Source of the DNA: Bacteroidota bacterium | GTDB taxonomy: Bacteria > Bacteroidota > Ignavibacteria > UBA10030 > UBA6906 | Length of the DNA: 64,000 nucleotides | Assembly (NCBI GenBank): GCA_030835135.1 | Contig: JAUQWO010000013.1 | Span: forward strand, 1-64,000 | Direction of reading: 5' to 3' | In this document: positions 8,672-17,768 of the stretch, piece after piece | How the letters are laid out: each line of letters begins with the position of its first letter | How positions within the stretch are numbered: position 1 is the first letter of the stretch | The notes under the pieces: model-generated | Database searches by the model: none | Told to the model about the DNA's origin: nothing | What the model saw: only the letters and a program-made list of their open reading frames with translations | Program-made: the position numbers and the translations under genes

Positions 8672-9175
8672 ATGATCAGATCGATTGTGGATTTTGAACG
8701 CATGTGGGCGACGGAGATCGAAGCCACACAGAAGATCCTCAAACATGTCACCACGGCATCGTTGACGCAGGTGGTGCACAAGGACGTCCGCACGCTCGGA
8801 CGCCTGGCCTGGCACATCACCACCTCCATCACGGAAATGGCGGAACGGACGGGGATCCATCCCGCCGGACCCGCACACGACGCACCCATCCCGGCGACCG
8901 CAAAGGAGATCTTCGACGCCTATAGCACCGCCGCCATATCACTCCTTGAACAGGTCAAGAAGAACTGGACCGATGAGACCCTGGCCGTGACGGATGACAT
9001 GTATGGAGAGAAATGGACGCGCGGGCAGACCCTCACCGTGCTCATCACCCATCAGATCCACCATCGGGCACAGATGACCGTCGTGATGCGTCTCGTCGGA
9101 CTGAGCATCCCCGGCATCTACGGCCCCACCCAGCAGGAATGGGCCGCCTACGGTATGCAGGCCCCCGCCGTCTGA
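8672..9175 (+). CDS. DinB-family protein
   Basis: 167 residues with the four-helix DinB/YfiT-like fold signature. Three histidines in metal-binding positions are visible: LAWHITTS and the HQIHHRAQMT motif near the C-terminus. Members are metal-dependent thiol transferases or hydrolases, mostly uncharacterised, and many are damage-induced. Two DNA-glycosylase-like genes lie within 3 kb on the same strand, but no shared operon is proven. The specific substrate cannot be read from the sequence. Confidence 0.87.
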   Translation: MIRSIVDFERMWATEIEATQKILKHVTTASLTQVVHKDVRTLGRLAWHITTSITEMAERTGIHPAGPAHDAPIPATAKEIFDAYSTAAISLLEQVKKNWTDETLAVTDDMYGEKWTRGQTLTVLITHQIHHRAQMTVVMRLVGLSIPGIYGPTQQEWAAYGMQAPAV

Positions 9176-9223
9176 CGTTCGCGGGCGGCCCGCGCCACAC
9201 AGTCTAACGAGAATGGCACGCAC

Positions 9224-9670
9224 GTGTTCCTGAAACCACGGTGGTATCAAGTCCTCCCCGAACATATCCGCCCTCCGGAAGAAAAACTGGAGGAGCTCGA
9301 GACATTGCGCCTGACACTCAGCATGCGGGAGGACGGGTTCCTCGCGGCGATCGCTACGACACCATGGGCCATCGTCCGCTCGCAGGAAGCGATCCTCGAG
9401 ACCATGCGTCAGCAATTCCCCGAGGCTGAGGACCGGCGGATCTGGACGGCGGTACTCATCGCCCGCTTCGAGATGAAGCTCGGCTCACCAGCCCCGTGGG
9501 ACCCGCCCGAGGAGGAGATCCGCCGGCGCATGGAGACGATCACCGAGATCGTGAAACCCATGGGCTCGTGGCAGGAGGTCCTTGCCTATATCCTGGAAAT
9601 GGACAAGGAAGGCATCAATCCGGATCCCACGGGACCGCACATGCTCATCGAGAAGATCCTCGCTTCATGA
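9224..9670 (+). CDS. hypothetical protein, overlaps downstream glycosylase
   Basis: 148 residues from a GTG at 9224; an ATG upstream at about 9213 is in another frame. Not recognised. It is acidic and helical, starting FLKPRWYQVLPEHIRPPEEKL, with a conserved-looking SPAPWDPPEEEIRRRM segment. No signal peptide or membrane segment. Its 3' end overlaps the start of the AlkA/OGG-like gene by four bases (ATGA at 9667), so the two are almost certainly translated together, suggesting a related function. Confidence 0.7.
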   Translation: MFLKPRWYQVLPEHIRPPEEKLEELETLRLTLSMREDGFLAAIATTPWAIVRSQEAILETMRQQFPEAEDRRIWTAVLIARFEMKLGSPAPWDPPEEEIRRRMETITEIVKPMGSWQEVLAYILEMDKEGINPDPTGPHMLIEKILAS

Positions 9671-10584
9671 GCAGCACCTTCCTCCTCCGCACACCACCCG
9701 ATTTCTCATTCTGGCGTACGGCCTACAGTCACGGCTGGTACGACCTCCTGCCCTTCCGCGCCGACCGTGAACACCAGACCCTCTCGAGGGTCCTCCGGTT
9801 GCACGATGGAACGCTCGCCGATTGCACCATGCGGACGGCACCCGGCGGTGTGCGGATCCACGCCGCGGCAACGATACCTCTGTCCGCAACCCACCGGAAG
9901 GAGATCCGCGCGGCCCTGGGCACATGCCTGCGGGTGGACGACGACCTCTCCGCCTTCTACCGCGCCATGCGCCGTCTTCCGGAGTATCGCTGGATCGCAC
10001 GGCACCGCGCCGGACGGCTTCTGCGCGCGCCGACGATGTTCGAAGACGCCGTGAAGATGATCTGCACCACGAACTGCACGTGGGCACTCACCGTGCAGAT
10101 GGTGCGTGGCATCGTGCGAACGTTCGGCCCCACCGACGGCACGCTGAATGCCTTCCCCGATCCCGCTTCCATCGCCGCTGCCACCGAAGCGACGCTGCGC
10201 AACAAATGTTCGACCGGCTACCGTTCTCCTGCCGTGCTCGAACTTGCAGACGCGGTCGCCTCCGGACGCCTGCCGATCGAATCGTGGCGCACGACTACCT
10301 GCAGTACGGAGGAACTCTTCGCAACGATGTGTACGGTCCGGGGCATCGGACCGTATGCAGCAGGCAACCTTCTCCGCCTGGCCGGACGCTATGAACACCT
10401 CGGCCTGGATTCCTGGGTCCGCAAGCAGTGGCGGATGTTGCATGCCCGTGGACGGGCCGTCAGCGATGCGCGGATCGAACGCTACTATGAACGGTATGGG
10501 GCGTGGCGGGGGTTGATGTTCTGGCTGGAGATGACGCGCGACTGGCACGATGAAAAGTTCCGAAAAGCGAAAGGCGGGCCGTAA
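9667..10584 (+). CDS. HhH-GPD DNA glycosylase (AlkA/OGG type)
   Basis: 305 residues starting at the ATG that overlaps the previous stop. The N-terminal half is an AlkA/OGG-like beta lobe. The C-terminal half is the HhH-GPD domain: TNCTWALTVQMVRGIVRTFG, then the hairpin CTVRGIGPYAAGNLL and LGLDSWVRK with the catalytic Asp. The lysine of bifunctional OGG enzymes is absent at GIGPYAA, which argues for a monofunctional, AlkA-like glycosylase that excises alkylated bases. Its stop codon lies inside a terminator hairpin shared with the convergent pfkA. Confidence 0.85.
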   Translation: MSSTFLLRTPPDFSFWRTAYSHGWYDLLPFRADREHQTLSRVLRLHDGTLADCTMRTAPGGVRIHAAATIPLSATHRKEIRAALGTCLRVDDDLSAFYRAMRRLPEYRWIARHRAGRLLRAPTMFEDAVKMICTTNCTWALTVQMVRGIVRTFGPTDGTLNAFPDPASIAAATEATLRNKCSTGYRSPAVLELADAVASGRLPIESWRTTTCSTEELFATMCTVRGIGPYAAGNLLRLAGRYEHLGLDSWVRKQWRMLHARGRAVSDARIERYYERYGAWRGLMFWLEMTRDWHDEKFRKAKGGP

Positions 10585-10605
10585 GACCCGCCTTTTGCTT
10601 CTTTC
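10566..10605. terminator. bidirectional terminator between the glycosylase and pfkA
   Basis: Arms AAAGGCGGG (10570-10578) and CCCGCCTTT (10587-10595) pair perfectly around an 8-nt loop. T-rich sequence follows on the plus strand, and CTTTCGCTTTTC follows on the minus strand. It sits between convergent genes. Confidence 0.8.
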
Positions 10606-10623
10606 ACCCCATGGAGCAGGGAC

Positions 10624-11709
10624 TCAGTCGCCGAGACACGTCCCGACCGCGCGCGCCGCGAACACCAGCTGCGAATCGGGAGCCACAAGGCGCTGACGTC
10701 CGACGGCATCCGCCAGCGGTACGGTCACCACGTCGTTCCGCTGCAGACTCGTCATGACGCCGAATTCACCGGCTGACGCCGCCTGCAGGGCGGCCGCACC
10801 GAAGCGCGTCGCCAGAATGCGGTCGAACGACGTCGGACTGCCGCCACGCTGCGTATGGCCGAGCACGGTGACGCGTGTCTCGACGCCTGTCTCATCTTCG
10901 ATGCGCTTGGCAACGAGCTCACCGATCCCACCCAGGCGGACCGGATCCGTGCGCTTGCTGTCCATTTCCTTCACCGACACCTCACCGCCCTTGGGCTTGG
11001 CACCTTCCGCGACCACCACGATGCTGAACTTCGCACCCCGGCTGCGCATGAGCACGGTGTCAAATACCTTGTCCCATGAGAACGGGATCTCGGGGATGAG
11101 GATGATATCCGCCCCGCCGGCAATGCCGGCACCCAGCGCGATCCATCCCGCATAGCGTCCCATCGTCTCCAGCACGATCACGCGGTGATGTGCGGACGCC
11201 GTGGTCTGCAACCGGTCGATCGCTTCGGTCGCGACCGAACGCGCCGAGTCGTGACCGAACGTGATATCGGTTGCCTCGAGATCGTTGTCGATCGTCTTCG
11301 GGACACCGATGACGTTGAGCCCCATCTGCGAAAGCTTGTGGGCGATGATCTGCGTGCCATCCCCACCGATCGTCACCAGGACGTCAAGCTTCATGTTCCG
11401 GTAATGATCGAGTACCTGCTGGGAGGCATCCACGATGCGGATGTTGTTGCGTTCCCCCATCGGGAAGTGGAAGGGGTCGCCTTTATTGGACGTACCCAGG
11501 ATCGTGCCGCCCTGGTTGATGATACCCGTGACATCGAGCGGCGTGAGCTCACGGTGAAGTCCCTCCACCATGCCTTCATAGCCATCCACGACGCCGATCA
11601 CCTTGGCATTGAAATGACGCATGGCCGGTTTGGCGATACTGCGAATAACTGCATTCAATCCGGGGCAGTCACCGCCGCCGGTGAGAATTCCAATGCGATT
11701 CAATTTCAT
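10624..11709 (-). CDS. pfkA: 6-phosphofructokinase, ATP-type clade with PKTIDND
   Basis: 361 residues, cytoplasmic; converts fructose 6-phosphate to fructose 1,6-bisphosphate. Motifs: LTGGGDCPGLNA (nucleotide site), TIGGDGT, GVPKTIDND (catalytic Asp), ETMGRYAGWIA, and VLGHTQRGGSP. The glycine in GGDGT points to ATP as donor rather than PPi, while the lysine in PKTIDND places it in the long-chain clade (often called group III) rather than with the E. coli enzyme. It has its own promoter and a 48-nt leader. It is convergent with the AlkA-like gene. Confidence 0.95.
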   Translation of the reverse strand: MKLNRIGILTGGGDCPGLNAVIRSIAKPAMRHFNAKVIGVVDGYEGMVEGLHRELTPLDVTGIINQGGTILGTSNKGDPFHFPMGERNNIRIVDASQQVLDHYRNMKLDVLVTIGGDGTQIIAHKLSQMGLNVIGVPKTIDNDLEATDITFGHDSARSVATEAIDRLQTTASAHHRVIVLETMGRYAGWIALGAGIAGGADIILIPEIPFSWDKVFDTVLMRSRGAKFSIVVVAEGAKPKGGEVSVKEMDSKRTDPVRLGGIGELVAKRIEDETGVETRVTVLGHTQRGGSPTSFDRILATRFGAAALQAASAGEFGVMTSLQRNDVVTVPLADAVGRQRLVAPDSQLVFAARAVGTCLGD

Positions 11710-11755
11710 CGCGTTTTTCGTCTCCTTGCTTGCTGTATGGCTTGAATTCCAGCAT

Positions 11756-11785
11756 CAAATATAACGTATTCAGGCAACGAAGCAA
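11756..11785 (-). promoter_or_regulatory. pfkA promoter
   Basis: TTG (complement of 11783-11785), 19-nt spacer, TATATTTG (complement of 11756-11763), a perfect TAnnTTTG box. It separates pfkA from the upstream operon. Confidence 0.75.
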
Positions 11786-11847
11786 CTTCCGTGGGTATCC
11801 GCTTACAGTATCGTCCAAAAACCGCCCTTCTTTAGCCATTTTCCCCA

Positions 11848-14160
11848 TCACTCCGCAATAAACAGCTCTACCTGACCGGTTTCAAGTGTTAGGTCGTGTG
11901 TCCGTGAGGCATCCCCTCCCCCCATCCGCCGCATGGGACGCGGCAGGGTCACGGTGCGCTGACCCTCGTCGGTGGCGACCAGCATCGCCGCGTCATGTGT
12001 CGCCGTGACGATATCATGTCGTGTGCTCCACAGCGGGACCCCCGCTTTCCCGGCAAGCGCACGAAGGATCTTAACCGGGATCGGCGCCGAACCGACATAG
12101 ACCGAGGTGAATCCGTCGTGGTCCTTGCGCGCGAATGCCGGACCGAGCCCATCCTGCCATTCGCCCAGGATCTCCGCCCCCCTGTCCTGGACGACGAAGC
12201 GGGGGAAGTGATGTTCCTTCACACCGAATCCGGCTTCGAGCGACCCGCCTGCACCGGGCATGGTGGTGCGGATGAGCATCGCTCCAGGATCCTCGCTCAC
12301 ACGGAACCGGAACCCTGTGAGCCGCTCCATCCGCTTCAGGTCCAACCGCTGCGGCGTAATGAACCCCGGCGCATAGTACCACACCACCGTCACGCCGCTC
12401 CCCCGGAGCTTCTCTTGCATCGCGCGCACCTCATCATCGGTCATGAGGAACGCATTCACCGCAAAGAACAACGCGTATCTCCGCACATCCTCACGCGTCA
12501 GATCGAATGTGAAGAGGGCATCGAGCGGTGCGCCCATCCGGCGCAACGACCGCATCTGAGTATTCACGAACCAATGATTGACATAGTCCGTGGACTTGAT
12601 CCCGTAACTCTCCCAGGGCAGGTCCGCAAGCCAGTGTGCGGTAGCGCTGAAACTCTGCTGATCGAACAGGACGCACATGTCCCCTTCACTGCTGATATCC
12701 ATCGCCGGTCTCCGCCCGGCCAGCGTCATCAGCGCACGGATCTCCCGGATGATGGGTTCGCCGGAATACCATCCGTCGGGGGCATGATTGAGCGGACCGA
12801 AATCGAACAACCAGCCGCCGACACCACCTGCCAGGACACCACCGATATCCCGCCGCAGGATGCGGAGGGAGCCTTCGACGGTGCCGCTTCCCAGCCCACC
12901 GTGGCCGCCGATCACATCGTGGGCCACCGTGTCGCGGTACGTGCTCGGATCCAGTTCGGCGATGAACATCTTGTTGCGTCGCTGCAACGACCCCATCGGC
13001 ATCCGGTAGGCTCCATCTCCTGCAACCCCACGGGCGTGCCCGAGCACGTTCCCGGCCCCGTCGGTCATCGTCACACGCACCCCACGCGCATCCGTGGTAT
13101 TCCCGGGTTGATACGAATACGGCGACGCGATGTAGTCGATGAAGGGAGAGTCGAGCACCGCGCGGGCGGCAAGGTATCCCCCCTCCTGCAGCCGTGGTTG
13201 TTCGGTGACATACCCGTAGAACACGCCACAGAGAAGCCGGTTGTGCGTGGCTTCCTTGATGGCACGGCAGATATGGATCACCGTGGCGGCAATGACCTCA
13301 TGATAGGCGGTGTAGAACCGCATGACATCGCCCTCGTATTCCGGGTTCCTGAGGAGGCCGTACGATGTCGTGCGTCGGGCAAGAGGGTCGGGAATGGCAC
13401 CGACAAGCTTCTTCATCGGCGCACTGTAGTCCGGCATGTTCATCTCGCCGCAGTAGTTCCACTCCGCGGTCCGCCCCGTCGTGGGATGATACCCGATCAC
13501 CCTGCTCCGGAGAGGCGAGGCCTCGATGTGGTCGATGAATGCCTTCAGCATCGCCGCGGTATCCTCGCGCCACACCCGGGAAGCGAACGACGCTTCACGC
13601 ACCTCCGCACCGATGCGCAGGACATAGCCACCCTCCAGCACCTGGAGGTCCCGCTTGCGGGCGATGTTGTATTCAGACTCCCTCGTCGGTAGGCCGTACA
13701 CGGTCAGTTCGTCCGGATGGGCATCCTTCCACCACTCCGGCGTGTCGAGCTGGAGCCGGGGAAGGAAATATGCCTCCGGGACCAGCGTGAGCAGGCGCGC
13801 GAGGAACCGGTCGATCTCCGTCCAATCGTACGAGTCCATCCCCCGCCACGCCGATTCCAGCCCGATCACCGGATGCAGCAGCGTGATCCCCGCCTCGCGG
13901 TAGTTGGTCGCAGTCTGCATCAGATGAAGACTGGTCCCCCAGAAGGGAACGGTCTCCCTGTCATTCAGGAACAAACGGGCACCGCCCCTCTCAGTGCGGA
14001 TCGCTGCCCGCACGGGCTGTTCACCCCGCAATGGGGCGAATGGATCATCATCATGGAGAGGGGCCTCATCGAGGAATGCAAGGTCTTTCATGCCGAAGGG
14101 CACAAGCGTGAATGCACCTGTTGCTCTCCCGAGCAGGCGATTGAATTCGCGTCGGTTCAC
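11848..14160 (-). CDS. Tat-exported glycoside-hydrolase-like protein
   Basis: 770 residues. The N-terminus MNRREFNRLLGRATGAFTL carries a twin-arginine signal (RREFNRLLG). The body looks like a TIM-barrel glycosidase of the beta-galactosidase/GH42-like type (WGTSLHLMQT ... YHPTTGRTAEWNYCGEMNMPDYS ... DYIASPYSYQPG), followed at about 525-660 by a trimerisation-like domain (AVNAFLMTDDEVRAMQEKLRGSGVTV is the core). EWNYCGEMN may hold an acid residue of the active site, but I cannot confirm catalysis or substrate. It starts 29 bp after the coiled-coil gene and is probably in its operon. Confidence 0.65.
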   Translation of the reverse strand: MNRREFNRLLGRATGAFTLVPFGMKDLAFLDEAPLHDDDPFAPLRGEQPVRAAIRTERGGARLFLNDRETVPFWGTSLHLMQTATNYREAGITLLHPVIGLESAWRGMDSYDWTEIDRFLARLLTLVPEAYFLPRLQLDTPEWWKDAHPDELTVYGLPTRESEYNIARKRDLQVLEGGYVLRIGAEVREASFASRVWREDTAAMLKAFIDHIEASPLRSRVIGYHPTTGRTAEWNYCGEMNMPDYSAPMKKLVGAIPDPLARRTTSYGLLRNPEYEGDVMRFYTAYHEVIAATVIHICRAIKEATHNRLLCGVFYGYVTEQPRLQEGGYLAARAVLDSPFIDYIASPYSYQPGNTTDARGVRVTMTDGAGNVLGHARGVAGDGAYRMPMGSLQRRNKMFIAELDPSTYRDTVAHDVIGGHGGLGSGTVEGSLRILRRDIGGVLAGGVGGWLFDFGPLNHAPDGWYSGEPIIREIRALMTLAGRRPAMDISSEGDMCVLFDQQSFSATAHWLADLPWESYGIKSTDYVNHWFVNTQMRSLRRMGAPLDALFTFDLTREDVRRYALFFAVNAFLMTDDEVRAMQEKLRGSGVTVVWYYAPGFITPQRLDLKRMERLTGFRFRVSEDPGAMLIRTTMPGAGGSLEAGFGVKEHHFPRFVVQDRGAEILGEWQDGLGPAFARKDHDGFTSVYVGSAPIPVKILRALAGKAGVPLWSTRHDIVTATHDAAMLVATDEGQRTVTLPRPMRRMGGGDASRTHDLTLETGQVELFIAE

Positions 14161-14189
14161 AGGGAACTCCTCTGCGGTGATCGGATCCC

Positions 14190-17100
14190 TTAGCGGGATG
14201 AAGGGAGGGAACGAAGGATCTCGTCCTGGTCGGAGGGACGGACCTGATACCGTTCGCGGATATCCTCGAGCGCCGCCGTGTCATCACGGCTCACACGACC
14301 GGAATTCAACGCGAGACTGAGGGCATCACGGTATGCCTCGATCTGCGCCTGGCCTTCGACATTGGCACAATCGGCATCATCGAGGCCAAGGGACGACTTT
14401 GCGACGTCGAGCATGATCCGCGCATCACGGGTCGGCGGACCGTCGATCCATGCCCGCTGGAGCATGGCATGATACATCTGCACCGATTCCCGTTTGAGTT
14501 GGTCCCGCTGGTCCAGGACACTCCGCTCGCGTCGCGCCTGGTCGCGCTGATATTGCTCACTTTGCTGGATGCGGCGCTGCACCACGGATTGCACCTCCTG
14601 GCGGCTCTTTTCCAGGCTCAGGATCGCCGTCTCGAGCTCCCGCGCGGTGGCATTGCCCGGACTCATGGCGTACACGGCTTCGATCTCGCTCAGGGCCTTC
14701 GCATGGTCACCGGCCCGGTAGGCTTCGGTGGCACGCTGGATCGCGTCGGTGATGTGGCGCTCGAGCCTGCTCCGCTGCCGCTCGAGCTCCTCGTCCTCGC
14801 GCGCCTGGTCCTTCATGCGCGATTGAATGCCTTCGAGCTGACGGCGGTGATCGTCCTGCAACCGCACGAACTCCTCACGGCGCCGCTGATGTTCTGAACG
14901 CGCGGCATAGATCGTCTGCTCGAGCTCACGGGCCGCACTATTGTCCGGCTCCAGCCGGAAGACACGCGAGACTTCGCTGAGCGCCTCTTCGAACCGGGCA
15001 CCCGCCAGATACTGCTTCGCCTGATCCACGTACGCCCGGATCTTCTTTGCCTGCGCCTGGCGGCGACCTTCTTCGATGGCGGCACGGACAGCTTCTTCGT
15101 ACTTCCGCGCATCCTCCTCGTTCTTCCGGCGGAGGGCCTCTGCTTCGGCAAGCTGCCGCTGCTGCTCGGCTTCACGCTGTTTCGTCCGGAGTTCGGCCTC
15201 TGCACGCTCACGCTCGGCGATATGCTGACGCTCCTGTTCCTCATACAACCCGCGCAGATCCGTCTCGATGCGGACACGTTCACTCTCCAGCGACTGCACG
15301 AACTCCTGCTCCCACCGGCGGCGCTCCTCGGCGAGCCGTTCGTTGAACTGCTCGGTCATCCGCCGTTCGGTCTCTTCCTGCAGACGCTTGCGCTCCTCCG
15401 CCTCCGCCTGCTGCTCCCGGGCCAGCCGTTCCTCAAAGCGCCGGCGCTCTTCGGCGATGCGCGCATCGCTCTCCGAACGGAGATACGTTTCCAGTTCGTT
15501 CATGCGGCGGTTGGCGTCCTCCTGCAATGAGAGGAACGCCTCGGCATGTGCCGTCTGGAGGTCGCCCTCCAGCTTCTTCCGGTCCTCCTCGAACCGTGCG
15601 GTCAACCGGTCCTCGAGCTCGCGACGCGATGCCTCATCCTGCTGGATGGCATCGCGCTTGACATCATCCAGCCGGCGGAGTTCGAGTTCCAACTGTTCGC
15701 GCTCCTGCTGCAGCTGTTCGCGCTCCCGCGACACGGCCGCATCGACATCGGCTGTGACCTGGCGGAGGATCTGATCGCGGACCATTTCCCGTTCGGCACT
15801 GACCTGCTCTTCGAGCGTGCGGCGGGCTTCCTCCGCGGCGCTCGCCCGCTCCTCATGTACCTGTCGCTCCGCCGCCTCACGATGTGCCTGCATCTCCCCG
15901 GCATGGGCGCGCTCCCGTTCCTCCAGGCGCGCCGCCAGATCGTCGCGTTCGCGCCGGATGGCCTCGACCTTCGCACTTTCGGCGGTCAGCCGGGCCTGCA
16001 TGTCCGTATCCATCTTCCGGAGGGCAGCCTCATGCGCGGCGGCCGTTTCTGTCTTCTGCTTATCGAACTCGAGTGTGAGCTCCTGACGGAGCCGGAGCAA
16101 GGCCTGGTCTGCAGCTGCTCCGCGCTCGGCAACGGCCTGTGCATGCGCGGCCTCCAGGCGGCGGACCTCGGCTGCCAGCCGCGTATCAAGTTCCTGCTGG
16201 AGTTGCGTGCGCGCTGATGCGGCGGTGGTCTGCACTTCCTGCAAACGTGCTGCCAGCTCTTCGTCGAACCGCCGCTCCATCTCCTCCTCACGACGCCGAT
16301 GGGCTTCGGCCTCGGCATTCAGCGCGGTCCGATGCTCGGCCTCGAGCCGGAGACGCTCTTCCTCGAGACGCCGCGCCCCTTCCGCCTCGAAGCGCGCACG
16401 CAGTTCATCCACGAGTTCGAGACGCTGCCGCTCCGCATCCTCCTGCTCCTGACGGCGGATCTCCTCCAGGCGGTTGATCTCCTGCTCCACCTTCCCGCCC
16501 AACTCAGACTCCACACGCTGACGGAGGAACTGTTCCAATTGACGGCGGTCTTCGCGTGCCGCAGCCTCGGATTCCTGATGCAGCGTCTCCAGGCGGGCAC
16601 GCTCTTCGGCGATGCGCCGCACCACTTCCGCCTCGAACTGCTGGCGCAGGGCCGCCTCCACACGCCGATGCTCCTCCGTGGCGCTGGAGTGCCGCTCCTG
16701 CCGGAGCTTCTCGATCTGCTGCCGCTCCTCCTCGATCCCCTTCGCCAGATCCTGCTCGAACTTCGCCGTCAATTCCTGCTCGAGCTTGAGCCGCTCGCTG
16801 GTGAGCGTTTCAAGTTGTTCACGATGCAACGCTTCAAGACGCGCCCGGTCCTCATCCATGCGCCGGGCAAACTCTTCCTCGATCTGACGGCGCTGTTCCT
16901 GCGCGGCAGCACGCTCTTCCTGCCGCAAGGCCTTCACCCGGACGATCTCTTCCTGAAGCCCGCGGATCGTCTCGGCCGACGTCTGTCGCTGCTGCTCTTC
17001 CGCCGCCTGCCAGCGCGCCGTGGCATCCTGCAGCCGGGTCTGGAGCTCATTCTTCCGCGCCAGCTCTGCATCGCGCTGCTCGCGCAGGCCTTCTTCCTGA

Positions 17101-17738
17101 CGGCGGTGCTGCTCGGTCAACTGATCGCGCTGCTCCTGCAGGCGTTCCTGCAGCTCCGTCATCGCATGGCGGCGAAGCGCTTCCTGTTTGTGCTTCTCGT
17201 CCTCGATCTGCTCACGGAGTTCGAGCAGCGCCGCGCGCGCACTCTCCAGCTCGGCAACGAGTGCCGGGTCGGGCGCGGAAGGGACGGGCGCCTTGGGCGA
17301 TGGCGCTGCCGGTGCGGGTGCGGGTGCGGCAGGGGGGGCGGGAGCGGGTTTGGCCGGGGGCACGGCTGCGGGTGGCGCATCCGCAGGCTGCGCCTTCTGC
17401 TCCTGCAGTTTGCGCTGGGCTTCCTCGAGTTTCTTCTTGATGTCCGCAAGCGCGGGCATGCCGGTGCGCGGAGGCTCGCCCGGCAACGGGGCACGGGGAA
17501 CCGCACGATCGGATGGGGGTGCGTCGAGTTTCTGATGGTCACGCTGCTCGATCGCGTACTTGATGCGCTCCTGATACGCGAGCGCATAGGCATTCTTCGG
17601 GTCGGCCTCCATGGCCATGTTCACCAGACGCGCGGCCCCTTCAAAGTCACTGCCTTTGAAGAGCTTGTCCGCCATCTTCAGGAGGTCCCCCGCCCGTTTG
17701 CGGCGTTCCTGCTGTTGCGCGTCTGTGATTTCAGCCAC
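14190..17738 (-). CDS. giant coiled-coil protein with terminal TPR-like repeats
   Basis: 1182 residues, no signal peptide or membrane segment. Residues about 10-60 form one TPR-like pair (LLKMADKLFKGSDFEGAARL). About 95-155 is a Pro/Ala-rich linker. About 160-930 is an almost unbroken, highly charged coiled coil rich in E, R, Q and L. C-terminal TPR-like repeats follow (YLAGARFEEALSEVSRVFRL and YRAGDHAKALSEIEAVYAM), then a short helical tail. The repeats match in style those of the TPR membrane protein encoded 30 bp upstream. It looks structural, a scaffold or filament-type protein. No family is recognised; the function is unknown. Confidence 0.8.
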   Translation of the reverse strand: MAEITDAQQQERRKRAGDLLKMADKLFKGSDFEGAARLVNMAMEADPKNAYALAYQERIKYAIEQRDHQKLDAPPSDRAVPRAPLPGEPPRTGMPALADIKKKLEEAQRKLQEQKAQPADAPPAAVPPAKPAPAPPAAPAPAPAAPSPKAPVPSAPDPALVAELESARAALLELREQIEDEKHKQEALRRHAMTELQERLQEQRDQLTEQHRRQEEGLREQRDAELARKNELQTRLQDATARWQAAEEQQRQTSAETIRGLQEEIVRVKALRQEERAAAQEQRRQIEEEFARRMDEDRARLEALHREQLETLTSERLKLEQELTAKFEQDLAKGIEEERQQIEKLRQERHSSATEEHRRVEAALRQQFEAEVVRRIAEERARLETLHQESEAAAREDRRQLEQFLRQRVESELGGKVEQEINRLEEIRRQEQEDAERQRLELVDELRARFEAEGARRLEEERLRLEAEHRTALNAEAEAHRRREEEMERRFDEELAARLQEVQTTAASARTQLQQELDTRLAAEVRRLEAAHAQAVAERGAAADQALLRLRQELTLEFDKQKTETAAAHEAALRKMDTDMQARLTAESAKVEAIRRERDDLAARLEERERAHAGEMQAHREAAERQVHEERASAAEEARRTLEEQVSAEREMVRDQILRQVTADVDAAVSREREQLQQEREQLELELRRLDDVKRDAIQQDEASRRELEDRLTARFEEDRKKLEGDLQTAHAEAFLSLQEDANRRMNELETYLRSESDARIAEERRRFEERLAREQQAEAEERKRLQEETERRMTEQFNERLAEERRRWEQEFVQSLESERVRIETDLRGLYEEQERQHIAERERAEAELRTKQREAEQQRQLAEAEALRRKNEEDARKYEEAVRAAIEEGRRQAQAKKIRAYVDQAKQYLAGARFEEALSEVSRVFRLEPDNSAARELEQTIYAARSEHQRRREEFVRLQDDHRRQLEGIQSRMKDQAREDEELERQRSRLERHITDAIQRATEAYRAGDHAKALSEIEAVYAMSPGNATARELETAILSLEKSRQEVQSVVQRRIQQSEQYQRDQARRERSVLDQRDQLKRESVQMYHAMLQRAWIDGPPTRDARIMLDVAKSSLGLDDADCANVEGQAQIEAYRDALSLALNSGRVSRDDTAALEDIRERYQVRPSDQDEILRSLPSSR

Positions 17739-17768
17739 GGAAACTGGTCCCCGGTGCGTTACGTGAGA

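Noticed and set aside
6982-8889. Minus-strand open frame of about 637 codons over the OmpA and DinB genes
   Set aside because: It is antisense to a clear OmpA_C domain protein and to the DinB gene; its sequence is a complement artefact.
11995-13692. Plus-strand open frame of 565 codons
   Set aside because: Antisense shadow of the Tat-exported glycosidase-like gene; no domain features.
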